In this document: positions 1 through 7,258 of the stretch, in pieces
How positions within the stretch are numbered: position 1 is the stretch's first letter
Layout: each line of letters starts with the position of its first letter
Assembly: GCA_009993635.1 (NCBI GenBank)
Contig: JAACTC010000006.1
Span: 248,001 to 312,000, forward strand
Reading direction: 5' to 3'
Source: Erythrobacter sp.
GTDB taxonomy: Bacteria; Pseudomonadota; Alphaproteobacteria; Sphingomonadales; Sphingomonadaceae
Length of the DNA stretch: 64,000 nucleotides
Notes under the pieces: model-generated
Database searches by the model: none
Told to the model about the DNA's origin: nothing
Seen by the model: only the letters and a program-made list of their open reading frames with translations
Translations under genes and position numbers: made by a program

Positions 1-371
1 GATCGTTCACGATCCCGACGATTGCAGGACCAATGCAAATCGCCCCGGTGGCGGGCGATCCAGCCGCAGCAAAAGTATCGCTCTAGACCTGGCGGGTGAT
101 CCGGCGGGCGCCAGCAGAGCGGACTTCCCAGGCTGCAATGCGATGACGCCGGTCCGCTCCGCATAGTTGGCCTCACCCGATCTGGCGGCAATACCCGATA
201 TTTGTCAGTCTGTTGGCGAATAATGGGACAAATTATCGATCCGATTGAGATATGGCATATCATATTGAAAACGAAGAAAAAGTTTTGTCGACCACGTAGA
301 TCGCGATAGGAGCTGCGGGCGATTTGCCGCGACGGCTTCTAACCGACCAGGATCACGACGAGAGGGGCAAC
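1..371. other. Gene-free leader before the CDF exporter gene
   Basis: No convincing coding frame is visible. The last 120 bases are AT-richer than the rest and are probably the promoter region of the cation exporter that follows. A perfect 6-1-6 palindrome (arms GATATG and CATATC, 249-261) lies about 110 bases before the exporter start and could be an operator. Nothing else stands out. Confidence 0.5.
249..261. promoter_or_regulatory. Small palindrome upstream of the CDF exporter, possible metal-regulator operator
   Basis: The sequence reads GATATG-G-CATATC, a perfect 6-base inverted repeat around one base, in an AT-rich stretch before a metal exporter gene. TAT-rich palindromes are used by Zur-type and other metalloregulators, but the match to a defined consensus is loose, so the regulator is a guess. 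Confidence 0.22.
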
Positions 372-1289
372 TTGGGTCACGATCACTCTCACGATCACAG
401 CCATGGCCACGGCCACGGGCATTCGCATGCGCCCGCCGATTTCGGGCGCGCGTTTGCCATCGGCATCGCGCTCAACACGGCGTTCGTCGTTGTCGAAGGC
501 ACCTTCGGGTATATCTCCGGCTCGATGGCGCTGGTCGCCGATGCGGGGCACAACCTGTCCGACGTGCTGGGCCTGCTGATCGCCTGGGGCGCGAGCGCGG
601 CGGCCAAGCGCCCGCCCTCGCCCCGTTTCACCTATGGCCTCAAAAGCTCCACCATCCTCGCCGCGCTGGCCAATGCCGCGCTGCTGATGATCGCCATCGG
701 CGCGATCCTGTTCGAAACGATCGACCGCCTGATCGATCCGGTAGAGCCGGAAGGCTGGACGATGATCTGGGTCGCGGGCGTCGGCATCGTGGTCAACACC
801 GCCACCGCGCTGCTGTTCGTGCGCGGCCGCAAGGACGATCTCAATATCCGGGGCGCGTTCCTGCACATGGCGGCGGATGCGCTGGTTTCGGTCGGCGTGG
901 TGGTCGCGGGCGCGGCGATCCTGCTGACCGGTGCAGTGTGGATCGACCCCGTCACCAGCCTCGTGATCCTCGCGGTGATCGGATGGGGAACCTGGGGCCT
1001 CGCGCGCGACAGCCTGAAGCTGGGCCTGCTGGGCGTGCCCGAGGGGGTCGACGAAGCCGCGGTGCGCGCCACGCTGGAAAGCGAACCCGGCGTCACCGAA
1101 ATCCACGACCTGCACATCTGGCCGCTCTCCACCACCGAAACCGCGCTGACTGCGCATCTGGTGATGCCCGAAGGCCATCCCGGCGACGCGTTTATCGCGC
1201 AGCTGGCACAAAGGCTTTCGCACGATCACCAAATCGGCCACACCACCTTGCAGATAGAGCGCACGCGCGACTGCAAGGGTGGATGCTGA
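372..1289 (+). CDS. Cation diffusion facilitator family transporter (Zn/Co/Cd exporter, CzcD/ZitB type)
   Basis: Inner-membrane metal/proton antiporter that removes divalent cations such as Zn2+ from the cytoplasm. The 305-aa product opens with a His-rich stretch (residues about 3-19, alternating His with Asp/Ser/Gly), followed by about six hydrophobic segments. The two HxxxD metal-site motifs of the family are present (H60-D64 in TM2, H165-D169 in TM5), and the soluble C-terminal domain carries the usual HDLHIWPLS-like stretch. I prefer the TTG at 372 because AGAGGGG lies five bases upstream; an in-frame start at 324 would add 16 residues. The gene runs directly into the ECF sigma gene, so the two may share a transcript. 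Exact metal specificity cannot be read from sequence. Confidence 0.9.
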   Translation: MGHDHSHDHSHGHGHGHSHAPADFGRAFAIGIALNTAFVVVEGTFGYISGSMALVADAGHNLSDVLGLLIAWGASAAAKRPPSPRFTYGLKSSTILAALANAALLMIAIGAILFETIDRLIDPVEPEGWTMIWVAGVGIVVNTATALLFVRGRKDDLNIRGAFLHMAADALVSVGVVVAGAAILLTGAVWIDPVTSLVILAVIGWGTWGLARDSLKLGLLGVPEGVDEAAVRATLESEPGVTEIHDLHIWPLSTTETALTAHLVMPEGHPGDAFIAQLAQRLSHDHQIGHTTLQIERTRDCKGGC

Positions 1290-1293
1290 TCGA

Positions 1294-1863
1294 ATGCAGG
1301 AATCGAGCCCCGAGGCCCGAGACCGCCTGAAAAGGGCGATGGATCGGCTGGCCGCCGGCGACCGCGGCGCGCTGGAAGTCGTCTATCGGCTGACCAATGT
1401 GAAGCTTTTCGGCATCTGCTGCCGTATCTTGGGTGACAGGAAAGAAGCCGAAGACGCCTTGCAGGACGTTTACATCACTCTCTGGCGCAACGCCTCCCGC
1501 TACGACGCATCGCGCGCGAGCCCGATCGCGTGGCTGGCAACCTTCGCGCGCAACCGCGCGGTCGACCGCCTGCGTACCGGCAAGGTGCGGCGCGGAGCGG
1601 TGCCGGTGGATGAAGCGGCGCAGCTGGCCGATGGCAGCGCCCCGGCGGACGCGATGATGATCGACGCGGAACGCACCGCGAGGGTGCACTCGTGCCTCGA
1701 AACGCTCGATCCCAAGCAGGGCGGGCCGATCCGCACCGCCTTCCTCGAAGGGCAGACCTATGCCGAACTGGCGGAGCGTGACGGCGTGCCGCTGGGAACG
1801 ATGAAAAGCTGGATCAGGCGCGGCCTCGCAAAGCTGCGCGACTGCATGGAGCGCGGCGAATGA
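1294..1863 (+). CDS. ECF-type RNA polymerase sigma factor
   Basis: Alternative sigma factor that redirects RNA polymerase once its membrane anti-sigma factor releases it. The product of about 189 aa has a region 2 with the AEDALQDVYITLWRNA-type helix and an acidic/aromatic core, and a C-terminal region 4 helix-turn-helix ending in KSWIRRGLAKLRDC. Length and architecture are ordinary for ECF factors. The ATG at 1294 lies four bases after the CDF stop codon; an in-frame GTG at 1279 would overlap the CDF gene. The stop codon overlaps the start of the anti-sigma gene (ATGA), indicating translational coupling. The partner and the downstream fasciclin gene match the SigK-RskA-type arrangement. Confidence 0.9.
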   Translation: MQESSPEARDRLKRAMDRLAAGDRGALEVVYRLTNVKLFGICCRILGDRKEAEDALQDVYITLWRNASRYDASRASPIAWLATFARNRAVDRLRTGKVRRGAVPVDEAAQLADGSAPADAMMIDAERTARVHSCLETLDPKQGGPIRTAFLEGQTYAELAERDGVPLGTMKSWIRRGLAKLRDCMERGE

Positions 1864-2636
1864 GCGCCGACAATCTCGACGGCCCCGGCGCCGGTGGCCC
1901 CGAACAGGGTGGACCCGAGTTGACCGGGGACGATCGCCTTGCCGCCGAATATGCGATGGGCCTGCTGGAAGGCGAGGAGATGCTCGCCACCCGCGGTCGG
2001 ATGGCGCAGGAACCCGCGTTCGCCGCGCTGGTCGGCCGTTGGGAAGCGCAGCTGATGCCCCTGCTCGACGACATCGGCGGCGCAGCGCCCTCACCCGAGG
2101 TGTGGGACCGCATATCGGCCGAACTGGCGGATGCCGCCGACCGGCCCGGTGAAGTCGTGGTGCTGCAGCGCCGGATCGCACTGTGGCAGCGGATCGCCGC
2201 GGGCAGCGCGGTGGCTGCGGTGGCCGCGCTTGCGCTGCTGTTCGTGCCTGCCGGGAATGACGGTGCCGTTGCGCCCGCCCCCGCCCCCGGCACACCCCCG
2301 CTGGTCGCCTCAATCCCGATCACCGACACTCCGCTGCGCGTGGGCCTCACCTTCCTGCCCGACCGCGACGAACTGCTCGTCGCCGCCGACGGCCTGACCG
2401 CCGATGGCGTGCACGATCACGAGCTATGGCTGCTGCCGCCGGGCGAAGGCGCGCAGGTGCGATCGCTCGGCCTGGTCGCCCCGGGTACGCAGAAGCGCGT
2501 GGCGCTGGATGACGACCTTGCGCGCGCCATGAAGCAGGGCGCGCAGATCCTGCTCAGCCAGGAACCCATCGGCGGTGCACCCGACAAGTCGGCGCCCGGC
2601 CCGGTGGTGGCGCAGGGCACGCTCAACACGGTCTGA
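1860..2636 (+). CDS. RskA-like membrane anti-sigma factor
   Basis: Membrane-anchored inhibitor of the ECF sigma factor encoded just upstream (four-base ATGA overlap). The 258-aa product has a cytoplasmic N-terminal part of about 110 residues containing the AAEYAMGLLEGEE helix, typical of anti-sigma-K proteins. One transmembrane segment follows (about 119-138, Ala/Val/Leu-rich), then a Pro/Ala-rich linker and a C-terminal extracytoplasmic anti-sigma-K (RskA) domain with the HELWLLPPGEG and LGLVAPG motifs. The Cys/His zinc motif seen in ZAS-type anti-sigma factors is absent. Release of the sigma factor probably needs proteolysis, as in other RskA systems; that is inference. Confidence 0.85.
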   Translation: MSADNLDGPGAGGPEQGGPELTGDDRLAAEYAMGLLEGEEMLATRGRMAQEPAFAALVGRWEAQLMPLLDDIGGAAPSPEVWDRISAELADAADRPGEVVVLQRRIALWQRIAAGSAVAAVAALALLFVPAGNDGAVAPAPAPGTPPLVASIPITDTPLRVGLTFLPDRDELLVAADGLTADGVHDHELWLLPPGEGAQVRSLGLVAPGTQKRVALDDDLARAMKQGAQILLSQEPIGGAPDKSAPGPVVAQGTLNTV

Positions 2637-2657
2637 TTTTCCTGAAAGAAAGATGAA

Positions 2658-2679
2658 CCCGCCCTGCATCCAGGGCGGG
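2658..2679 (+). terminator. Hairpin between anti-sigma and fasciclin genes
   Basis: A perfect 9-bp GC stem (CCCGCCCTG / CAGGGCGGG) with a CATC loop begins 21 bases after the anti-sigma stop codon and is followed by a short T-containing run. It looks like a terminator or attenuator separating the sigma/anti-sigma transcript from the fasciclin gene, which would then need its own promoter in the roughly 60 bases that follow. Confidence 0.55.
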
Positions 2680-2741
2680 GTGCGTTTCGTAACTCCTCGC
2701 AGACGGGAAGAAAACGACCTGTTTGAAAGAGGAGATCGACT

Positions 2742-3332
2742 ATGTTCGCCAAGAAAACCTACGCCGCCCTTACCCTTGCCGCCAGTGCCGCCCTGATCGG
2801 AGGTTGCGCATCCTACGGCATGGACGACGGCGCGATGGCCAGCGCCGATACCACCGTGATGGTCGGCGGTGCGCCGATGTATCCGACGCGCAACATCGTC
2901 GAAAACGCAGTCAATTCCGCAGATCATACCACGCTGGTCGCTGCCGTGAAGGCCGCTGGCCTGGTCGATACGCTGTCCGGCCCCGGCCCCTTCACCGTGT
3001 TCGCGCCGACCAATGCCGCCTTCGACAAACTGCCCGCCGGCACGGTCGACACGCTGCTGAAGCCCGCCAACAAGCCGATGCTGACCAAGATCCTGACCTA
3101 TCACGTGGTCCCCGGCCGGGTATCCGCCGAAGACCTGATGATGAAGATCAGGCAGGGCGGCGGCATGGCCAAGCTGACCACGGTGGAAGGCGGCACACTG
3201 ACCGCCAAGATGATGAACGGCAACGTAGTGCTGGTCGATGAAAAGGGCGGCATGGCCACGGTAACGCAGGCCGACGTGTTCCAGTCCAACGGCGTGATCC
3301 ACGTCACCGACACGGTTTCGATGCCCAGCTGA
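2742..3332 (+). CDS. Fasciclin (FAS1) domain lipoprotein
   Basis: Envelope protein with one FAS1 adhesion-type domain. The N-terminus is a lipoprotein signal peptide ending in a lipobox (LIGGC, Cys about 23), so the mature protein should be lipid-anchored. The FAS1 domain spans roughly residues 50-194 and shows both family signatures: GPFTVFAPTNAAFDKLP and the ILTYHVVPG block, with the closing NGVIHVTDTV motif. AAGAGGAG-type ribosome binding sequence precedes the ATG. Its position behind an ECF sigma/anti-sigma pair matches other bacteria where fasciclin genes belong to the regulon; the actual function is unknown. Confidence 0.88.
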   Translation: MFAKKTYAALTLAASAALIGGCASYGMDDGAMASADTTVMVGGAPMYPTRNIVENAVNSADHTTLVAAVKAAGLVDTLSGPGPFTVFAPTNAAFDKLPAGTVDTLLKPANKPMLTKILTYHVVPGRVSAEDLMMKIRQGGGMAKLTTVEGGTLTAKMMNGNVVLVDEKGGMATVTQADVFQSNGVIHVTDTVSMPS

Positions 3333-3398
3333 TCGAAGTTCCCCTTGCGGCGCCGGTCCTCGCCACCCCGCTACCCAGCACCGGCGTCGCACCCTCGG

Positions 3399-3436
3399 CC
3401 CCGTTCGGTGAGTAACCCTCACCGGGCGGGGTTTTT
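3399..3436. terminator. Rho-independent terminator between convergent genes
   Basis: A GC-rich stem (CCCCG...CGGTGAG paired with CTCACCG...CGGGG around a short loop) is followed by five T residues at 3432-3436. It lies between the fasciclin gene and the convergent phosphatase-like gene and fits a terminator mainly for the plus strand. Confidence 0.75.
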
Positions 3437-3441
3437 GCGTC

Positions 3442-3780
3442 TCATCGGTGCGCGGGCAGCCATTTCCACATGCGCGCCTTCAGCAGGTTCACCAATTCCT
3501 CGTCCATGAATTCGAACTCGTCGGGGATGCCGAGCACGATCACGCGCGTGTCTTTGAGCGCGGCCTTATGCTTCTTGCGCAGCTTGTTGCGATGGGTGTT
3601 TTCCATCGCGAAGATAACATCCGCCCACTCGACCAAATCGTCGGACAGCGGGGTTTCGGCGTCTCGATTGGTGCCGGCCGACAATGTGCTGAGACCCGGA
3701 TGATCGGCGAATACGTGCTCGGCCGTCGGACTGCGCAGCTTGTTCTGGCTGCACACGAACAAATAATTGCGCGTGGTCAC
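3442..3780 (-). CDS. Low-molecular-weight protein tyrosine phosphatase-like protein
   Basis: Small (112 aa) cytoplasmic protein with a phosphatase P-loop near the N-terminus, Cys10-x5-Arg16-Ser17 in the context FVCSQNKLRS, and a P-loop-like fold pattern through the rest. The DPY general-acid motif of classical LMW-PTPs is not obvious, so activity is uncertain; several proteobacterial members of this compact family have no assigned substrate. The GTG start at 3780 is chosen because it overlaps the stop of the upstream membrane-protein gene in a GTGA arrangement, suggesting coupled translation. An ATG further upstream would intrude into that gene. Confidence 0.7.
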   Translation of the reverse strand: MTTRNYLFVCSQNKLRSPTAEHVFADHPGLSTLSAGTNRDAETPLSDDLVEWADVIFAMENTHRNKLRKKHKAALKDTRVIVLGIPDEFEFMDEELVNLLKARMWKWLPAHR

Positions 3781-4115
3781 CGCTGGGTGCGCGCCCAGGG
3801 TTCGACAAGCCAAATCAGCAGCAGCTGCGCCGCCAGAATGGACGCGCCGACCGAAAGGAAGGCCACCGCCGGGTTTCCGTTCGCAGGAAGGACAGTTAGC
3901 GAGAGGCCCATCAGGATGATGAGCACGGCTCCCAGACAGGGTGTGAAATAGAAAAACAGCCTGCGCGGTCCGAAATAGGTCGGTTCGCCACCCATCCCGA
4001 ACTGCCAGGGAATGCGCCTGAAGCGCGCCAGACGTCGATCAGCCCGGCGCGCCAGAACGAAGATTGCGAGACAGCAGATGAGCGCGAAGACGACCGAAGC
4101 TATCAGTGCGCCCAT
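3777..4115 (-). CDS. Hypothetical membrane protein
   Basis: A 112-residue protein with three hydrophobic segments (about 1-22, 55-76, 84-107) and a basic loop of Arg residues after the first one, so the loop should be cytoplasmic. I do not recognise the family. It is encoded directly upstream of the phosphatase-like gene with a four-base overlap, and 15 bases separate it from the end of clpX, which reads the same way. Co-transcription with the phosphatase-like gene is likely; a functional link is not shown. Confidence 0.6.
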   Translation of the reverse strand: MGALIASVVFALICCLAIFVLARRADRRLARFRRIPWQFGMGGEPTYFGPRRLFFYFTPCLGAVLIILMGLSLTVLPANGNPAVAFLSVGASILAAQLLLIWLVEPWARTQR

Positions 4116-4130
4116 CTAAGCCTGCAATCT

Positions 4131-5405
4131 CTATGCCGCGTCGGCCCCGGCGCGCTTGCCGCCTTCGCCGTCGAACACGCGGATCGGGTCCTTGCGGCCC
4201 TCGACCACGTCCTTGTCGATCACGACTTCGTTGCAGCCTTCAAGGTCGGGCAGGTCGTACATCGTGTCGAGCAGCAGGCCCTCCACGATCGAACGAAGGC
4301 CGCGTGCGCCCGTCTTGCGCTTGATCGCACGCTCGGCAATCGCGCGCAGCGCGTCGTCGGTAAAGGTCAGCTCCACGCCTTCCAGCTCGAACAGCTTGGC
4401 GTATTGCTTGACGATGGCGTTCTTAGGTTCCTGCAGGATCGTGACCAGCGCGTCCTCGTCGAGATCGTGCAGCGACGCGATGACCGGCAGGCGGCCGACG
4501 AATTCGGGGATCAGGCCGAACTTCAGCAGATCTTCCGGCTCGCTCTTTTCCAGCAGCTCGCCGATGCGGCGCTGGTCCGGATCGGCGACATGCGCGCCGA
4601 AACCGATCGAACGCTTCTGCAGGCGGTCGCCGATGATCTTGTCCAGCCCGGCGAAGGCGCCGCCGCAGATGAACAGGATGTTCGTGGTGTCGACCTGCAG
4701 GAATTCCTGCTGCGGATGCTTGCGCCCGCCCTGCGGCGGCACGCTGGCGGTGGTGCCTTCCATCAGCTTGAGCAGCGCCTGCTGCACGCCTTCGCCGCTC
4801 ACGTCGCGGGTAATGGAGGGGTTTTCCGCCTTGCGGGTGATCTTGTCGATTTCGTCGATATAGACGATCCCGTGCTGCGCCTTCTCGACATTGTAGTCGG
4901 ACGACTGGAGCAGCTTGAGGATGATATTCTCCACATCCTCGCCCACGTAGCCCGCTTCGGTCAGCGTGGTCGCATCGGCCATGGTGAACGGCACGTCGAA
5001 GGTGCGCGCCAGCGTCTGCGCCAGCAGCGTCTTGCCCGAACCGGTCGGGCCGACGAGCAGGATGTTGGACTTCGCCAGTTCGACGTCGCCCTGCTTGCCT
5101 GCGTGCTTCAGGCGCTTGTAATGGTTGTGCACCGCGACGGAGAGCACACGCTTCGCGCGCTCCTGCCCGATCACGTAATCGTTGAGCGTGGCGCAGATTT
5201 CCGACGGGGAAGGCACTTCGCCTTCCTTGCGCCCGGTCAGCCCCGCCTTGGTTTCCTCGCGAATGATGTCGTTGCACAGCTCGACGCATTCGTCGCAGAT
5301 AAAGACGGTCGGCCCGGCAATCAGCTTGCGCACCTCGTGCTGCGATTTGCCGCAGAAGCTGCAATACAGCGTGCTCTTGCTATCCGTTCCGCTCAATTTG
5401 CTCAT
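4131..5405 (-). CDS. clpX: ATP-dependent Clp protease ATP-binding subunit ClpX
   Basis: Hexameric AAA+ unfoldase that feeds substrates to ClpP. The 424-aa product has the usual length. It shows the N-terminal zinc-binding domain (CSFCGKS...CDEC, about residues 14-37), a Walker A motif GPTGSGKT, Walker [11 protein letters not shown], the GYVGEDVE segment and the sensor-2 region [11 protein letters not shown]. The start is set at the MSKLSG methionine, where homologues begin; the frame stays open further upstream without similarity. It lies downstream of clpP on the same strand with a gap of about 200 bp, so it may have its own promoter as well as read-through. Confidence 0.97.
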   Translation of the reverse strand: MSKLSGTDSKSTLYCSFCGKSQHEVRKLIAGPTVFICDECVELCNDIIREETKAGLTGRKEGEVPSPSEICATLNDYVIGQERAKRVLSVAVHNHYKRLKHAGKQGDVELAKSNILLVGPTGSGKTLLAQTLARTFDVPFTMADATTLTEAGYVGEDVENIILKLLQSSDYNVEKAQHGIVYIDEIDKITRKAENPSITRDVSGEGVQQALLKLMEGTTASVPPQGGRKHPQQEFLQVDTTNILFICGGAFAGLDKIIGDRLQKRSIGFGAHVADPDQRRIGELLEKSEPEDLLKFGLIPEFVGRLPVIASLHDLDEDALVTILQEPKNAIVKQYAKLFELEGVELTFTDDALRAIAERAIKRKTGARGLRSIVEGLLLDTMYDLPDLEGCNEVVIDKDVVEGRKDPIRVFDGEGGKRAGADAA

Positions 5406-5613
5406 ATCCTGGTATCCTCGAATCCCCGCAGGGGCGGGGATACTTTCGAATGTAACTTTCGCGCACGCCAATGCAACAGATGGCTATTATGCACGGTGGT
5501 TCTTGCGAAGGGCTGAAGATCGCCCCCGCGAAAAACGAATCCTATCGCTTTTCAGGCCAAGTTTTCAAACGCCTGTGGCCACCGGGCCACGCGCGCCGCC
5601 GTTGCGGGGCGAA

Positions 5614-6300
5614 TCAGGCGGGTGCCCCGCCCGATCCTTCCGCCTCGCCGGTCGAATCGCCCGATCCGTCGCTTTGGGGGCGGGATTCGAACACCTTGTC
5701 GACCAGCCCGAACTTCATCGCTTCCTTCGCATCTAGGAAGGTGTCGCGATCCATCGCTTCCTCGATCTCGGACAGCTCCTTGCCGGTGTACTTGGCATAA
5801 AGCTCGTTCATGTTCTTGCGAATGCGCAGGATCTCGCGCGCCTGGATCTCGATGTCGGACGCCATGCCCTGCGCCCCGCCCGAAGGCTGGTGGACCATGA
5901 TCCGCGCATTGGGCAGCGCGATCCGCATGCCGGGCTCGCCCGCCGCGAGCAGGAAGCTGCCCATCGAGGCGGCCTGGCCTACGCAAACCGTGGAAATGCG
6001 CGGCTGGATGTACTGCATCGTATCGTGGATCGCCATGCCGGCCGTCACCACCCCGCCGGGCGAGTTGATATACATGCTGATCGGCTTGGACGGGTTCTCG
6101 CTCTCGAGGAACAGCAGCTGCGCCACCGCGAGGCTGGCCATCCCGTCTTCCACCGGACCGGTCAGGAACACGATCCGTTCGCGCAGCAGGCGGCTGAAGA
6201 TGTCGAAGCTGCGTTCGCCGCGACTGGTCTGTTCGACCACCACGGGCACCAGGGCGCCGGTTGCGGGATCGCGGAAGTAGCCGGATTCGTCGAATTGCAT
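5614..6300 (-). CDS. clpP: ATP-dependent Clp protease proteolytic subunit ClpP
   Basis: Barrel-forming serine protease partner of ClpX. The 228-aa protein carries the full catalytic triad in family context: Ser in [11 protein letters not shown], His in MVHQPSGG and Asp in [10 protein letters not shown] Ser/Gly/Glu-rich tail of about 20 residues extends beyond the usual end. The chosen start (MQFDESGYF) fits the length of alphaproteobacterial ClpP with a short propeptide. clpX follows on the same strand, and a second ClpP-type gene is transcribed divergently from a shared intergenic region of about 150 bp. Confidence 0.96.
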   Translation of the reverse strand: MQFDESGYFRDPATGALVPVVVEQTSRGERSFDIFSRLLRERIVFLTGPVEDGMASLAVAQLLFLESENPSKPISMYINSPGGVVTAGMAIHDTMQYIQPRISTVCVGQAASMGSFLLAAGEPGMRIALPNARIMVHQPSGGAQGMASDIEIQAREILRIRKNMNELYAKYTGKELSEIEEAMDRDTFLDAKEAMKFGLVDKVFESRPQSDGSGDSTGEAEGSGGAPA

Positions 6301-6450
6301 GAAGTGTCCTTGTCTCTCGTCGGCGTCTATATCTGGTGTCGCTGCACGATCATCAAGACTTGAATGCAAAGCTTCCCCGCGCCAGTTGTGCCTCAGACAC
6401 TGTGCCGCGACGAATTCACCCCGGCGGCGCACGCAAGGAGCCTGACGATT

Positions 6451-7074
6451 ATGACGATGTCCAACAGCCCGATCCCCTTCCGCGCCGACGATGAGGAAGA
6501 AAAGGACAAGGACATCTCCAACGCCGGTGCGGCGATGATGAACAAGTTCCTCGACGCGCGCACCGTGCTGATCTTCGGCGGGGTCGACCAGAAGATGGCC
6601 GAGCGCATTTCGATGCAGCTGCTCTATCTCGACCATGTCAGCAACGAACCGATCCGCGTGATCGTCAATTCGCCCGGCGGCCATGTCGAATCGGGCGATA
6701 CGATCCACGACCTGATCAGCTTCATCGCCTCGCCCGTCGCCATGATCGGGACCGGCTGGGTCGCCAGCATCGCGACGCATATCTTCCTGAGCGTTCCGGC
6801 AGAGCGGCGCTTCTGCCTGCCCAACACGCGCTTCCTGATCCACCAGCCCTCGGGCGGTGCGCGTGGCCCGGCCAGCGACATCGCGATCCAGGCGCAGGAA
6901 ATCGTCAAGATGCGCGAACGCATCGCGAAGAAGATCGCCGATGCGACCGGCCAACCGCACGAGAAGGTGCTGAAGGATATCGACCGCGATTTCTGGATGA
7001 ACACCACGGAAGCCAAGGATTACGGCATCCTGGGCACGGTGATCGACAGCGCGAAGGACGTTACCTTCGGCTAA
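6451..7074 (+). CDS. Second ClpP-family protease subunit
   Basis: A 207-aa ClpP-fold protein distinct from the neighbouring ClpP. Catalytic residues are retained: Ser in GWVASIATH, His in [11 protein letters not shown] and Asp in DRDFWMN, although the Ser motif departs from the canonical GQAASM. The N-terminus carries an acidic stretch (DDEEEKDKD) instead of a ClpP propeptide. AAGGAG lies ten bases before the ATG at 6451. Bacteria with two ClpP paralogues may assemble mixed or separate barrels; whether this one pairs with ClpX, or with the housekeeping ClpP, cannot be told from sequence. Confidence 0.88.
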   Translation: MTMSNSPIPFRADDEEEKDKDISNAGAAMMNKFLDARTVLIFGGVDQKMAERISMQLLYLDHVSNEPIRVIVNSPGGHVESGDTIHDLISFIASPVAMIGTGWVASIATHIFLSVPAERRFCLPNTRFLIHQPSGGARGPASDIAIQAQEIVKMRERIAKKIADATGQPHEKVLKDIDRDFWMNTTEAKDYGILGTVIDSAKDVTFG

Positions 7075-7258
7075 GTGATTGCAGGCGCGCCGTTAATCCG
7101 GCGCGCCGCATTGTCGCGTCCCCGCGCGCTGCAGGTTGCTTCCCGCAACCCAAATGTCGGTTTGTCGGGTCGGCAGGCACTTTTGTCGACTACTAGTGTA
7201 ATCGCACCGCCTTTTCCCTCACCCACCCTCTCAACGGGGGCGTTGAGGGAGAAAGATC

